The position numbers and the translations under genes are program-made. Source: Candidatus Saccharimonadota bacterium (GTDB lineage Bacteria > Patescibacteriota > Saccharimonadia > Saccharimonadales > Saccharimonadaceae). Taken from it: a DNA stretch of 30,189 bases. Location of the stretch: assembly GCA_003979185.1 (NCBI GenBank), contig RYWJ01000009.1:1-30189 (forward strand). Reading direction: 5' to 3'. The first letter of the stretch is position 1, and each line of letters opens with the position of its first letter. Positions 6,530-13,390 of the stretch are shown one piece after another. The notes beneath the pieces were generated by a model. It saw only the letters and a list, made by a program, of their open reading frames with translations, was not told the DNA's origin and ran no database searches.

Positions 6530-7264
6530 TTACTGCTGGGGCTGGGAGGCCGGAGTCGTCTTAGCGGCATCAAGGTGCTTTTTGCAAATCTCCTCTGTGG
6601 CCGCCGCGACCGCTTCCGGTCCCTTAGCAAAGCTGGGCACTGCCCACGGCCCCCACAGCTCCTTCACGAAGCTGTGGTTGGGCGGTGCGAACGTAAGGGT
6701 GATCGGGTGCAGCGTCGGCTGCCAGCCCATCCAGATGTAGTACAGCTGAGCACGGGGGATCTGTCCGACGCTCAGGGCGACGTGCAGCTCGGTGAACTCA
6801 GGGTGCTCGTTCATGAATTCGGCCGCCAGGCGGTCCTCATCATTGCCAGAGAAGACCGTGCAGCGACGGTGAATCTTCTCGGGCTGGATGTCGGCGCAGT
6901 CAATGAGCCACTGTGCTCCGGCATCTGCCAGGGCTACGCCGCTTCCGTCATGGACGCCACCAAAAGTCATGAACTCGACAGCGGCATAGCCACTACCACG
7001 CAACTCCTTGGCGACGGCGAGAGCCTGACGCAGACGCCCCAAGTACTCCGGTCCCGGCTTACCGTCAGCGGTTAGCGGGTGCTGAGCCTTGATGGCGATC
7101 AGGGCTTTCGGGGGACTCGCCTGTTTGCGCTCCTCGGTATTGATACGGGCGCGCTCTTCGAGCAAGACCCACTGAAAATCAGCGTCGGTCATCCACGGTT
7201 CGCGGGGGATGTACGGAAGGGTGTCGTCGGCAGAGATGGTAGTGTTCGGGGTGAAGTCGTTCAT
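6530..7264 (-). CDS. DUF218/YdcF-SanA-like protein, 244 aa
   Basis: The pattern of the DUF218 fold is visible. A strand (ALIAIKAQ) and a DGKPG turn are followed by the helix GRLRQALAVAKELRGSG, then a strand and the FGGVHDGSG segment in place of the usual SGG. Next come a helix with DIQPEKI, an SGND segment in place of the SRNT of the family, and HVALSVGQIPRAQLYYIW, which matches the VTS..H..RA element. The metal or substrate residues are partly replaced, so activity is uncertain. Members of this family act on envelope or nucleotide-like substrates but most are uncharacterised. No TM segment is present. Shine-Dalgarno AAGGAGG stands 7 nt before the ATG. It has a consensus promoter, a leader of about 70 nt and its own terminator. 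Confidence 0.75.
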   Translation of the reverse strand: MNDFTPNTTISADDTLPYIPREPWMTDADFQWVLLEERARINTEERKQASPPKALIAIKAQHPLTADGKPGPEYLGRLRQALAVAKELRGSGYAAVEFMTFGGVHDGSGVALADAGAQWLIDCADIQPEKIHRRCTVFSGNDEDRLAAEFMNEHPEFTELHVALSVGQIPRAQLYYIWMGWQPTLHPITLTFAPPNHSFVKELWGPWAVPSFAKGPEAVAAATEEICKKHLDAAKTTPASQPQQ

Positions 7265-7281
7265 AAGATTGCCTCCTTACA

Positions 7282-7308
7282 GTAACGTAAAATTGAAGTA
7301 CGTAACTC
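7282..7308 (-). promoter_or_regulatory. Leader hairpin before the DUF218-like gene
   Basis: AGTAACGTA and TACGTAACT pair over 9 positions with one mismatch around a 9-nt loop. It sits just upstream of the Shine-Dalgarno and might affect translation. Confidence 0.4.
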
Positions 7309-7335
7309 TACTCATGCGAGCAGCTTTACCTTGTG

Positions 7336-7364
7336 ATTGTAGCACAGATTTGCAATTATGTCAA
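7336..7364 (-). promoter_or_regulatory. Promoter of the DUF218-like gene
   Basis: TTGACA (7359-7364), 17 nt, TACAAT (7336-7341) on the minus strand with TGC extension. The closest to consensus in the window. Confidence 0.9.
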
Positions 7365-7395
7365 TAGTAAATTAATATTTTTTGTAAGTTTATCA

Positions 7396-7421
7396 AAGAA
7401 AATGCCCCTCCGAAGAGGGGC
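7396..7421 (-). terminator. UUCG-loop terminator of the 170-aa gene
   Basis: On the minus strand, GCCCCTC and GAGGGGC close a TTCG tetraloop and run into ATTTTCTTT. It lies 110 nt after the stop at 7531. A second 7-bp hairpin (GCACCAT, 7511-7527) without a T tract lies directly after the stop. Confidence 0.88.
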
Positions 7422-7530
7422 GAGGAGGGAGAGTCGTGTGTGGATTATATACTAAGATATTACTGAGGTGCCACGGTCCTGCTGACTAGCATTTCGTGTG
7501 GACAGGAGTAGGCACCATTTTATGGTGCTA

Positions 7531-8043
7531 CTAATCCTTGGGTGTGGCGTCTTGGGTGGACGCAGAAGGTACGAAAAAGCCGCTGTTGGCGTGCTGCTGA
7601 TTGAAAGCCGAACGCCACAGATGCATCAGAGGACTTGTGTCGAGGGCGGCGAATTCATAACCATAGTAAACGAGAACGCCGATATTCTGTTCTGCATTAT
7701 AGCGGATGGTAAACATATCGGTCGTACTTAACCGAGATAGCAGGGCGTCTTGGCGAGCGGCCGTGGAAAGGAATACCGGCAATTGTGGCCGGGGCTGTGC
7801 GCGGATGAAATAGGGGTATTCGGGGTTTTCAGGTTTGTATTCGCAACTGATAACCTCGAGGTTCAGTGGTACCGGGCGTCCTAACACGGGTTTGTAGCAA
7901 CCGGATTTTTTGGTGGATAAGCGGTATTTAAAGACGTCCGCGGTGAGTTGGATCCCAGTAACTAGCTTCGGGAGTGGATCAGCTCTTCCAGATGGATTGT
8001 AAAAGTGGATGACATAAGCGTCCGTGGGATCTACTTTATGCAT
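7531..8043 (-). CDS. Unknown protein, 170 aa, own transcription unit
   Basis: A soluble, Pro- and Tyr-rich protein without signal peptide, TM segment or recognised motif. The middle part (CYKPVLGRPVPLNLEVISCE) and the later MFTIRYNAEQNIGVLVYYG look like beta strands, so a compact beta fold is possible. Shine-Dalgarno AAGGAGAG stands 6 nt before the ATG. It has its own promoter (8132-8160), a leader of about 80 nt and a UUCG terminator, the same layout as the two genes beside it, and lies convergent to nothing and next to tRNA-Gln. Function unknown. Confidence 0.75.
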   Translation of the reverse strand: MHKVDPTDAYVIHFYNPSGRADPLPKLVTGIQLTADVFKYRLSTKKSGCYKPVLGRPVPLNLEVISCEYKPENPEYPYFIRAQPRPQLPVFLSTAARQDALLSRLSTTDMFTIRYNAEQNIGVLVYYGYEFAALDTSPLMHLWRSAFNQQHANSGFFVPSASTQDATPKD

Positions 8044-8131
8044 AGTAAACTCTCCTTTTTAATGTACTTTTGTTGAGTGCTGTGGTGTAGTATGGCTGGA
8101 ATATAACAATCAAAACAAAGGTTATCTTTCT

Positions 8132-8160
8132 ATTATATCACACTTCGCTTATAAAAGCAA
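8132..8160 (-). promoter_or_regulatory. Promoter of the 170-aa gene
   Basis: TTGCTT (8155-8160), 17 nt, TATAAT (8132-8137) on the minus strand, preceded by GTGTGA. Confidence 0.75.
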
Positions 8161-8205
8161 GAGTTTTTATTGATTTTGGCCGTAAAATAAAGTTTTCTGC
8201 TAACT

Positions 8206-8243
8206 AAGCAATAAAACTGTACAAGAGTACAGTTTTATTGCTT
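8206..8243 (-). terminator. 17-bp hairpin directly after tRNA-Gln
   Basis: Perfect 17-bp inverted repeat (8206-8222 with 8227-8243) around a 4-nt loop. On the minus strand it starts at the last base of the tRNA CCA end. The descending arm is T-rich, but no long T run follows it. Confidence 0.75.
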
Positions 8244-8317
8244 GGCTGGGGATGAGGGATTCGAACCCCCGAATGGTGGGACCAGAACCCACTGCCTTAC
8301 CACTTGGCGAATCCCCA
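8243..8317 (-). tRNA. tRNA-Gln(CTG)
   Basis: The minus strand folds as a complete cloverleaf. The acceptor arms are TGGGGAT and ATCCCCA. The anticodon stem GTGGG/CCCAC closes the loop TTCTGGT with anticodon CTG. The T arm holds GGTTCGAATC. The discriminator base is G and CCA is encoded. Length is 75 nt. A promoter lies at 8337-8364 and a long hairpin abuts the 3' end. Confidence 0.96.
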
Positions 8318-8336
8318 ACATTGGTTCTGTAGTTAC

Positions 8337-8364
8337 ATTATAGCACAAAGTCTGGGAATGTCAC
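8337..8364 (-). promoter_or_regulatory. tRNA-Gln promoter
   Basis: GTGACA (8359-8364), 16 nt, TATAAT (8337-8342) on the minus strand with TGC extension. Confidence 0.75.
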
Positions 8365-8402
8365 GTAATTTGACAGGATTAAAATCTAAAAAGAGCTGAT
8401 GG

Positions 8403-8431
8403 TGGACTTTTCCGGGGTATTGTGATATGAT
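8403..8431 (+). promoter_or_regulatory. Promoter of the four-gene cluster
   Basis: TGGACT (8403-8408), 17 nt, TATGAT (8426-8431) with TGA extension. The leader of about 75 nt holds a small hairpin (CAGCC TTTT GGCTG, 8445-8458). Divergent from the tRNA-Gln promoter. Confidence 0.6.
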
Positions 8432-8513
8432 TGTATCGGTAGAACAGCCTTTTGGCTGAAGATTCTGCTAGCAGTTTAACAAATGATGGTTTACAAAGAT
8501 AGGGGGTGACAAG

Positions 8514-9575
8514 ATGACAGATCTGGAAAGGCAGCCTAGGGCATCTAAGGACGAGCAATCAAAAATGGTTATTAAAGGGGGGATTGGTAGCTATGCTATT
8601 ATAAAAAAGCTTGCTCAGACTGCGGCCATGCGCTACTACTTGTGTCAGGATGAATGCCAGAAATGGCGTATTTTCTGCATTGCCGCAACTAAAGCAGACA
8701 ATCGAGTGGTCTTGCGGGCGCAGGATGTTCTGGATCATCTCGCTAAGGTTTCAACTAAACTGGAAGACGATGAGTACGACAATACTTTGAAAGAGGTGTA
8801 TGCGGACGATTTTGTAACCAGGGAGGTATGGAGCTTTCGTGACTATGGGGACAAAGATGATTCTGGTGACATTATGACGATTCGATGGAAACTACGACAG
8901 GATCCTCCGACCTTGCAAGAATTGGAATTAGTGGAGAAGATGCGCGCCGAGAGGTTGCAGCAACGTTTGCATTACGATTGGCTGTTTCCGGTTGTGACAG
9001 AAAGCTTCTGCTGTATGGAGCAAGGTGGTCGTCAGGTGAACGTTTTGGAGATTCCGGATGCAAGCTTGGATGATATGACATCGTTAGCTGGGATTCCGAA
9101 TAAGAAAATGCGTTTAGACCTGCGTTCGAGTGCTTGGATAGTGGGGCGGATGTTGAAGCTGCAAAGTTTACTTTGTCTCGCCGCGGTATCAGCCTCAATG
9201 GGTATGAGCAAATTCTTAATTGCTCCAGAACATCATCGCCTAGTCATGCTGGACTGGGGAGATAGCGCAATTTGCAAAACCGTAGACTGGGAGTCTAGCA
9301 ACTTGAATGTTGCAAGAGCCGGGATTATGGGCTTAAGGCTGATTGGGGCTACATCTACCGAGGACGAGTGGCAGTATCCGTATGCTTTAGAGAATGCTAG
9401 TGATGAAATCTATATTCAATGTTTGCGTGATATGGCAGCCCTAAGAGCTGGCTATCGAGGCGAATATATATGGGAGAACAGAAGCATGCGGACTATTGCG
9501 CATTTTAAGTTCTATGAGACTGTTGACTGCCTGTGGGGTAGAAAGTATCATCCATTTACGACGTTACCAATGTAA
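8514..9575 (+). CDS. Pseudokinase-like protein, first gene of four-gene cluster
   Basis: The 353-aa protein shows a degenerate protein-kinase/aminoglycoside-kinase layout. A glycine-rich GGIGSY element (about residues 22-27) is followed by strands YYLCQD and WRIFCIAATK, a helical lobe, and then HHRLVMLDWGDSA (about 240-252), whose DWG corresponds to the DFG metal-binding motif. The segment before it, where HRD or HGD and the catalytic Asp are expected, reads SMGMSKFLI and lacks both Asp and Asn. Phosphotransfer is therefore doubtful, and a binding or regulatory role is more likely. The strong Shine-Dalgarno GGGGGTGA fixes the start. It lies 22 nt before the vWA gene in one operon. The fold is inferred by eye only. 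Confidence 0.75.
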   Translation: MTDLERQPRASKDEQSKMVIKGGIGSYAIIKKLAQTAAMRYYLCQDECQKWRIFCIAATKADNRVVLRAQDVLDHLAKVSTKLEDDEYDNTLKEVYADDFVTREVWSFRDYGDKDDSGDIMTIRWKLRQDPPTLQELELVEKMRAERLQQRLHYDWLFPVVTESFCCMEQGGRQVNVLEIPDASLDDMTSLAGIPNKKMRLDLRSSAWIVGRMLKLQSLLCLAAVSASMGMSKFLIAPEHHRLVMLDWGDSAICKTVDWESSNLNVARAGIMGLRLIGATSTEDEWQYPYALENASDEIYIQCLRDMAALRAGYRGEYIWENRSMRTIAHFKFYETVDCLWGRKYHPFTTLPM

Positions 9576-9597
9576 GAAGAAAGAGGGGTATTATTTT

Positions 9598-10758
9598 ATG
9601 GGACGTGGAGTGGCATCAAAGACTAGCTTCGACTCTGCGCGTAGAGCGCGGAAGATTGTAAGCGATACTCATGTAACAAAGGCTGCTGAGCAACAAGCTC
9701 AGCTTACTGGCAAGCTTTCACATTTGGTCGATCCGTCACATGACCCGATCCGGCGTTCGCTGATGCGGTTTGATCCGTACACGATGCCGAATGGTGAGAT
9801 GGTGTGGATTGTGACCATTGGGCCGCCGATGCCGGTGGAGTCGCTTGTCGATACGACCGGAAGTATGGGCAATAATGTTGATCTGATGATGAAGTATTTG
9901 CCCGATAGTCACGGTCTCATCATGATGATGCTGCCGGGGTATGATTTGCAATATGCTCCGGGGATCTTTGGTGATGTGTCGGATAGGTTTGTCTTTCAAC
10001 GTGGGCAGTTCGAAATGACTGCTCAGAAGCTGGTCGATATTCTGGCTAATATGGTACCAGAAAGAGATGGCGGAGACTGGACTGAAGACCCTCACTACGG
10101 GATCTTTGCTGGAGCGTATTTGACTAATACCTATATCAACCGGCTGGGTTTGAAAGGCTATCACTTTACAGTATCGGATGCCGATACGCGTACTGGGTAT
10201 GACCTGGAAACCCTGCGCAGAGTGTTTGGCAATGATGTACTCGAGAAAGTGCGTGAAAACGCCGACGGAAATGGTGGCAAAATCTTGACTCCGTCGGACA
10301 TCCGCACCTTAGATCTTCGTGAGGTAGTAAGTGATCTGCAACGGCGTTCTCATGCTTTCTTCATTGAGATTGGCTATAAGGCTGAGTGTTGGGACGATTA
10401 TTATGATCGTGAACATATGATTCAGTTAAGTACAACGCAGTATTTACCGCAGGCGCAGGCCGCAATTATCGGTCTGTGCGAGGGTACCCTGGACATCCAG
10501 GAGGCCAAAGATTTCTTGATTGAGAATGGGATGCTTGGACGAGAGGCAAGTTGCCTGGCAGAAGAGTTGCGACATATCGCGATTGGCGCGCAAGAGGATT
10601 TGCGCAGAGGCTTGAAATATACGTTGCCTCAGCCTGGTGACTTGTTCCGGAAGAAGACTGATTTGCTGCCGTTTACTAGCGTATCCGATCTGGCTCGCGA
10701 ACAGGTTGTGAACGAGGCCAAGATGGGTGCTAGCGCTGATGCCGTGGAGTGGTTATGA
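9598..10758 (+). CDS. von Willebrand factor A (vWA) domain protein
   Basis: A 386-aa protein. After an 80-residue basic N-terminal part, the vWA domain begins with the MIDAS motif DTTGSM (D85, T87, S89). GGDWTEDPHYG (around residues 160-170) supplies the later metal-binding acidic loop as in TerY-like vWA domains, and HFTVSDADT is the typical fourth strand with Asp. The last 130 residues are helical. Such domains bind partners through a metal ion and often serve as the hub of kinase- or ATPase-linked systems. The ATG at 9598 is chosen over upstream in-frame codons because of the GAGGGG Shine-Dalgarno and the position just after the preceding stop. The stop overlaps the next start as ATGA. Confidence 0.9.
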   Translation: MGRGVASKTSFDSARRARKIVSDTHVTKAAEQQAQLTGKLSHLVDPSHDPIRRSLMRFDPYTMPNGEMVWIVTIGPPMPVESLVDTTGSMGNNVDLMMKYLPDSHGLIMMMLPGYDLQYAPGIFGDVSDRFVFQRGQFEMTAQKLVDILANMVPERDGGDWTEDPHYGIFAGAYLTNTYINRLGLKGYHFTVSDADTRTGYDLETLRRVFGNDVLEKVRENADGNGGKILTPSDIRTLDLREVVSDLQRRSHAFFIEIGYKAECWDDYYDREHMIQLSTTQYLPQAQAAIIGLCEGTLDIQEAKDFLIENGMLGREASCLAEELRHIAIGAQEDLRRGLKYTLPQPGDLFRKKTDLLPFTSVSDLAREQVVNEAKMGASADAVEWL

Positions 10759-12095
10759 TTGGCAAAATCTATATCGTAACCGACCTTGGTCCTGGTGATG
10801 GCGGCAAGGGTGGCGTGGTCCATAAGATCGTGACTTCGCAAAAAGCCAAACTCGTTGTGAAATTTGGCGGTGGTCAAGGTTCGCATGGTATCATGACTGA
10901 TGATGGTGAAAAATTTAATTTTTCCCATTGGGGTTGTGGTACTTTGGAAGGAGTACCGACGGCAGTCGCACCGAGTTTTGTGGTGATTCCTCATGCGATT
11001 TTGAATGAGGGTGAGATGTTGCAGCACGCGGGTATTTATGATCCGTACGATCTGCTAACTGTAGATCCACGAGCGGTTTGTGCGACACCTTTGCATCAGA
11101 TCGCGTCACATCTGAACGAGTTGATGCGTAAAGATCATCCGCGTGGTACCATCGGTACTGGTGCGGGCGAAGCTTGGCGACTCCGATATCGTGATGATTT
11201 GACGATACGTTTTGACGAGCTAGATCAAGCACCTCTAGTCCGTAAGAAGTTGGTAAATTTGGCTACACATTATCGTAAGCGTTTTGCGATGGTAAAAGAC
11301 TGGCCGAGTTATTGCTTGCCGGCTGATCAAGAAGAAGCTGCGTATCAAATGGAGCTGCTACAGGACGATGAATATATTGATTGGGCTTTGGAGCAGTATG
11401 TTCAACTGCTTGAGACCAATATTAAGATCCAATGCCTTACTAGTGTGCTGAACTATTATGATGGCGCAGCGGTAGCCGAATGTTCACATGGAGTGTTGAC
11501 GGATGCTGAAGTTGGGTTTATTCCCCACGTAAGTGCGATTCGGACTGTACCAAATCTGATCATCGAAACATTGCGAGACGAAGGTTTCCTCGGACGTTAT
11601 GTCAAGCTAGGTGTCACGCGTGCTTACGCGATACGTCATGGGGCGGGACCTCTGCCTACTGCGGACGACAAAATGGTTAATACGTTATTGCCGGGTAGTA
11701 GCAAGGATGAAAACCGTATGCAAGGCAAAGTACGCGTTGGTGTGTTAGACTTTAATCTCTTGCGATATGCTATTGAGTGCTGTGGAAGCAAATTCTTCAA
11801 TGGAATTTGTGTGACCTGGATGGACCAAATCCAAAAGAATGGAGTTTGGAAAGTTTGCGATCAGTATGACTACGATAGCAAAACAGGGCAAGTTATACCG
11901 CGTATCGAATCAATGGATGTATCAAAGCTATCTCAATCCGAGTTGGCAGAGTTGTGCCAAAAAGTTTTCCTGGAAAAGTTGGATGTTCCGGTGCGGATGA
12001 TCTCATTTGGGCCGGATGACCAAAATAAATTATTATTAGGAGGAACTACTCATGGAGGAGAAAAAGGATCTGAGAACCCCGGAGACGACCGATGA
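10755..12095 (+). CDS. Adenylosuccinate synthetase (PurA)-like paralogue
   Basis: PurA landmarks occur in order. TDLGPGDGGKGG replaces GDEGKGK, keeping the catalytic Asp (D15) and Lys. FGGGQGSHGI keeps the catalytic His (H44). RGTIGTGAGEAW stands for the IMP-loop motif, AECSHGVLTDAEVGF for EGAQGTLLDIDHG, GVTRAYAIRHGAGPLPT for GVVKAYTTRVGAGPFPT, and LLRYA plus CVTWMDQIQ near the end. It is 446 aa, near the usual 430. Many active-site residues differ, so the acceptor may not be IMP with aspartate. The start at 10755 forms an ATGA overlap with the vWA stop; an in-frame GTG lies at 10749. It overlaps the next gene by 44 nt. Confidence 0.88.
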   Translation: MIGKIYIVTDLGPGDGGKGGVVHKIVTSQKAKLVVKFGGGQGSHGIMTDDGEKFNFSHWGCGTLEGVPTAVAPSFVVIPHAILNEGEMLQHAGIYDPYDLLTVDPRAVCATPLHQIASHLNELMRKDHPRGTIGTGAGEAWRLRYRDDLTIRFDELDQAPLVRKKLVNLATHYRKRFAMVKDWPSYCLPADQEEAAYQMELLQDDEYIDWALEQYVQLLETNIKIQCLTSVLNYYDGAAVAECSHGVLTDAEVGFIPHVSAIRTVPNLIIETLRDEGFLGRYVKLGVTRAYAIRHGAGPLPTADDKMVNTLLPGSSKDENRMQGKVRVGVLDFNLLRYAIECCGSKFFNGICVTWMDQIQKNGVWKVCDQYDYDSKTGQVIPRIESMDVSKLSQSELAELCQKVFLEKLDVPVRMISFGPDDQNKLLLGGTTHGGEKGSENPGDDR

Positions 12096-13299
12096 GGTGG
12101 TCGAGGATACCAAGGCGGAGCAGACGAGCGCAGAGCTGGCAACCAAAGATAAGCTGACAACTTTGTTGGCACAATACGGTGTAGGCGATACTGCATTGGC
12201 GGTGACCAAGCTGGATGAGCTGGGCGTCGAGTGTGTCGCTGACCTCGCCGCGTTGTCGGCCGAAGAACTGGTCGGCGTGGGGCTTAAGCTGGTCAAGGCG
12301 CGCAAGCTGTTGGAGGCATTGAATAGCAAAGCGGCAACCGCAGGTGGTACGTCTGCTGCTCGGGTTAGCAGTGTAACGACTACGAGTCGAGCAGAGCAGA
12401 TCAATACCGTGGTCTTGCCGGAGCCTCCCAACGAGGAGTCTTGGCTGTCCAGTCTGAGGTCGGGTGGTGTCCTGAAAGTGGGTGAGTCGACCTATCTGTC
12501 GGCAGCGCGTGCGATCATTGCAGCAAAGCTGAACGTGAAGGACTTGATAAAGAGGCTGTGTGAGGAGATTGAGCAGACTGCGGTTGCGCAGGATGAGGTT
12601 GTACCTCAGCTGTATTTCGACTTGCGCAATCGTAACCTGCGTCGCAAGTACTCTGAGGTCTTTGCGGTTGTTGGTGGTGCGAGCGCAATCACTGAGGCGC
12701 AGCGTGCCAGTACTATGAGGCGTATTCAGGAGCGGATGGTTCCGGCATTGTATCGGTGCCACATGGCAGCGGATGCTTGGCTGAGAACTTGGATAGCTAG
12801 CACTGGTCCGATGATGGGTGCTTTTGCAGTTGGCCAGCAGATCGGTGCGCCGATTGGCATGTCGATTCCGCCTGCCTTTAACTCGATGCCCGATGTTGCA
12901 CCGATTCGCGATGCCTGTGATGAGCTGCGCGATGCGGTAAATGCTTCCCTTTCGGGTGTTGGACCGGCGGCCGTAACGGCAATCGCGTGTGAATACCGGG
13001 ATCTTCAAGAGATTCTGAACAACGATAGTCTCCCCGCCTATCTCGGCGTGGCTACGCGTGAGCAGATGCTGAAGAAGCTGGATATTGGCGTTGGGGCGAG
13101 CCTGATTCGCATGGAGCGTGATTTGGTTCGTTTGTTGCTGGCGTATGCTTCGTCGGACAGCCAGTCTCCGGATCAGGAGTCGAGCTACTATTACGCTTGC
13201 CACATGGTTGGGGCTCAGATCCCCTGGAATCACCTGGGGATTGAGGCAAAGCAGGATACCACTGAACACATCAGCTCTGTGACCGGCAGAAATCTTTAA
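12052..13299 (+). CDS. SAM-like/helical protein, last gene of the four-gene cluster
   Basis: A 415-aa protein. Residues about 33-92 have the LAQYGVGDTALAVTKLDELG and LSAEELVGVGLKLVKARKLL pattern of a sterile alpha motif-like helical domain, which commonly mediates oligomerisation. A variable linker follows, and then an all-helical region of 280 residues with no recognised motif. A Gly/Met/Pro-rich stretch (MMGAFAVGQQIGAPIGM, near 259-275) might be a membrane-touching or flexible loop. An AGGAGG Shine-Dalgarno inside the upstream gene, 9 nt before the ATG, sets the start. The operon ends 34 nt later in a strong terminator. A long antisense frame over this gene is considered a shadow. Confidence 0.85.
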   Translation: MEEKKDLRTPETTDEVVEDTKAEQTSAELATKDKLTTLLAQYGVGDTALAVTKLDELGVECVADLAALSAEELVGVGLKLVKARKLLEALNSKAATAGGTSAARVSSVTTTSRAEQINTVVLPEPPNEESWLSSLRSGGVLKVGESTYLSAARAIIAAKLNVKDLIKRLCEEIEQTAVAQDEVVPQLYFDLRNRNLRRKYSEVFAVVGGASAITEAQRASTMRRIQERMVPALYRCHMAADAWLRTWIASTGPMMGAFAVGQQIGAPIGMSIPPAFNSMPDVAPIRDACDELRDAVNASLSGVGPAAVTAIACEYRDLQEILNNDSLPAYLGVATREQMLKKLDIGVGASLIRMERDLVRLLLAYASSDSQSPDQESSYYYACHMVGAQIPWNHLGIEAKQDTTEHISSVTGRNL

Positions 13300-13333
13300 A
13301 CCGTCAAGAAAAAGAAGCGGCATGTACATGCCC

Positions 13334-13363
13334 AAGAGCCCCGAGAATCTCGGGGCTCTTTTC
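13334..13363 (+). terminator. Terminator of the four-gene cluster
   Basis: AAGAGCCCCGAG and CTCGGGGCTCTT form a perfect 12-bp stem around AAT and run into TTTT. Confidence 0.95.
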
Positions 13364-13390
13364 CTGTTTAATTGAGCTTATGTTAGTATT

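Noticed and set aside
6485..7075. 196-codon plus-strand frame
   Set aside because: Antisense to the DUF218-like gene and starts inside that gene's terminator.
10755..12095. PurZ of 2-aminoadenine phages
   Set aside because: PurZ reads STGKG at the P-loop and lacks the catalytic Asp there, whereas this protein has GDGGKG. It is PurA-like but not clearly PurZ, and no phage structural or polymerase genes lie in the window.
12046..13335. 429-codon minus-strand open frame
   Set aside because: It lies antisense to the SAM-like gene, which has a Shine-Dalgarno, operon overlap and terminator. The antisense product is Arg/His/Gln/Cys-rich without motifs, as expected for a shadow of G+C-rich coding DNA.
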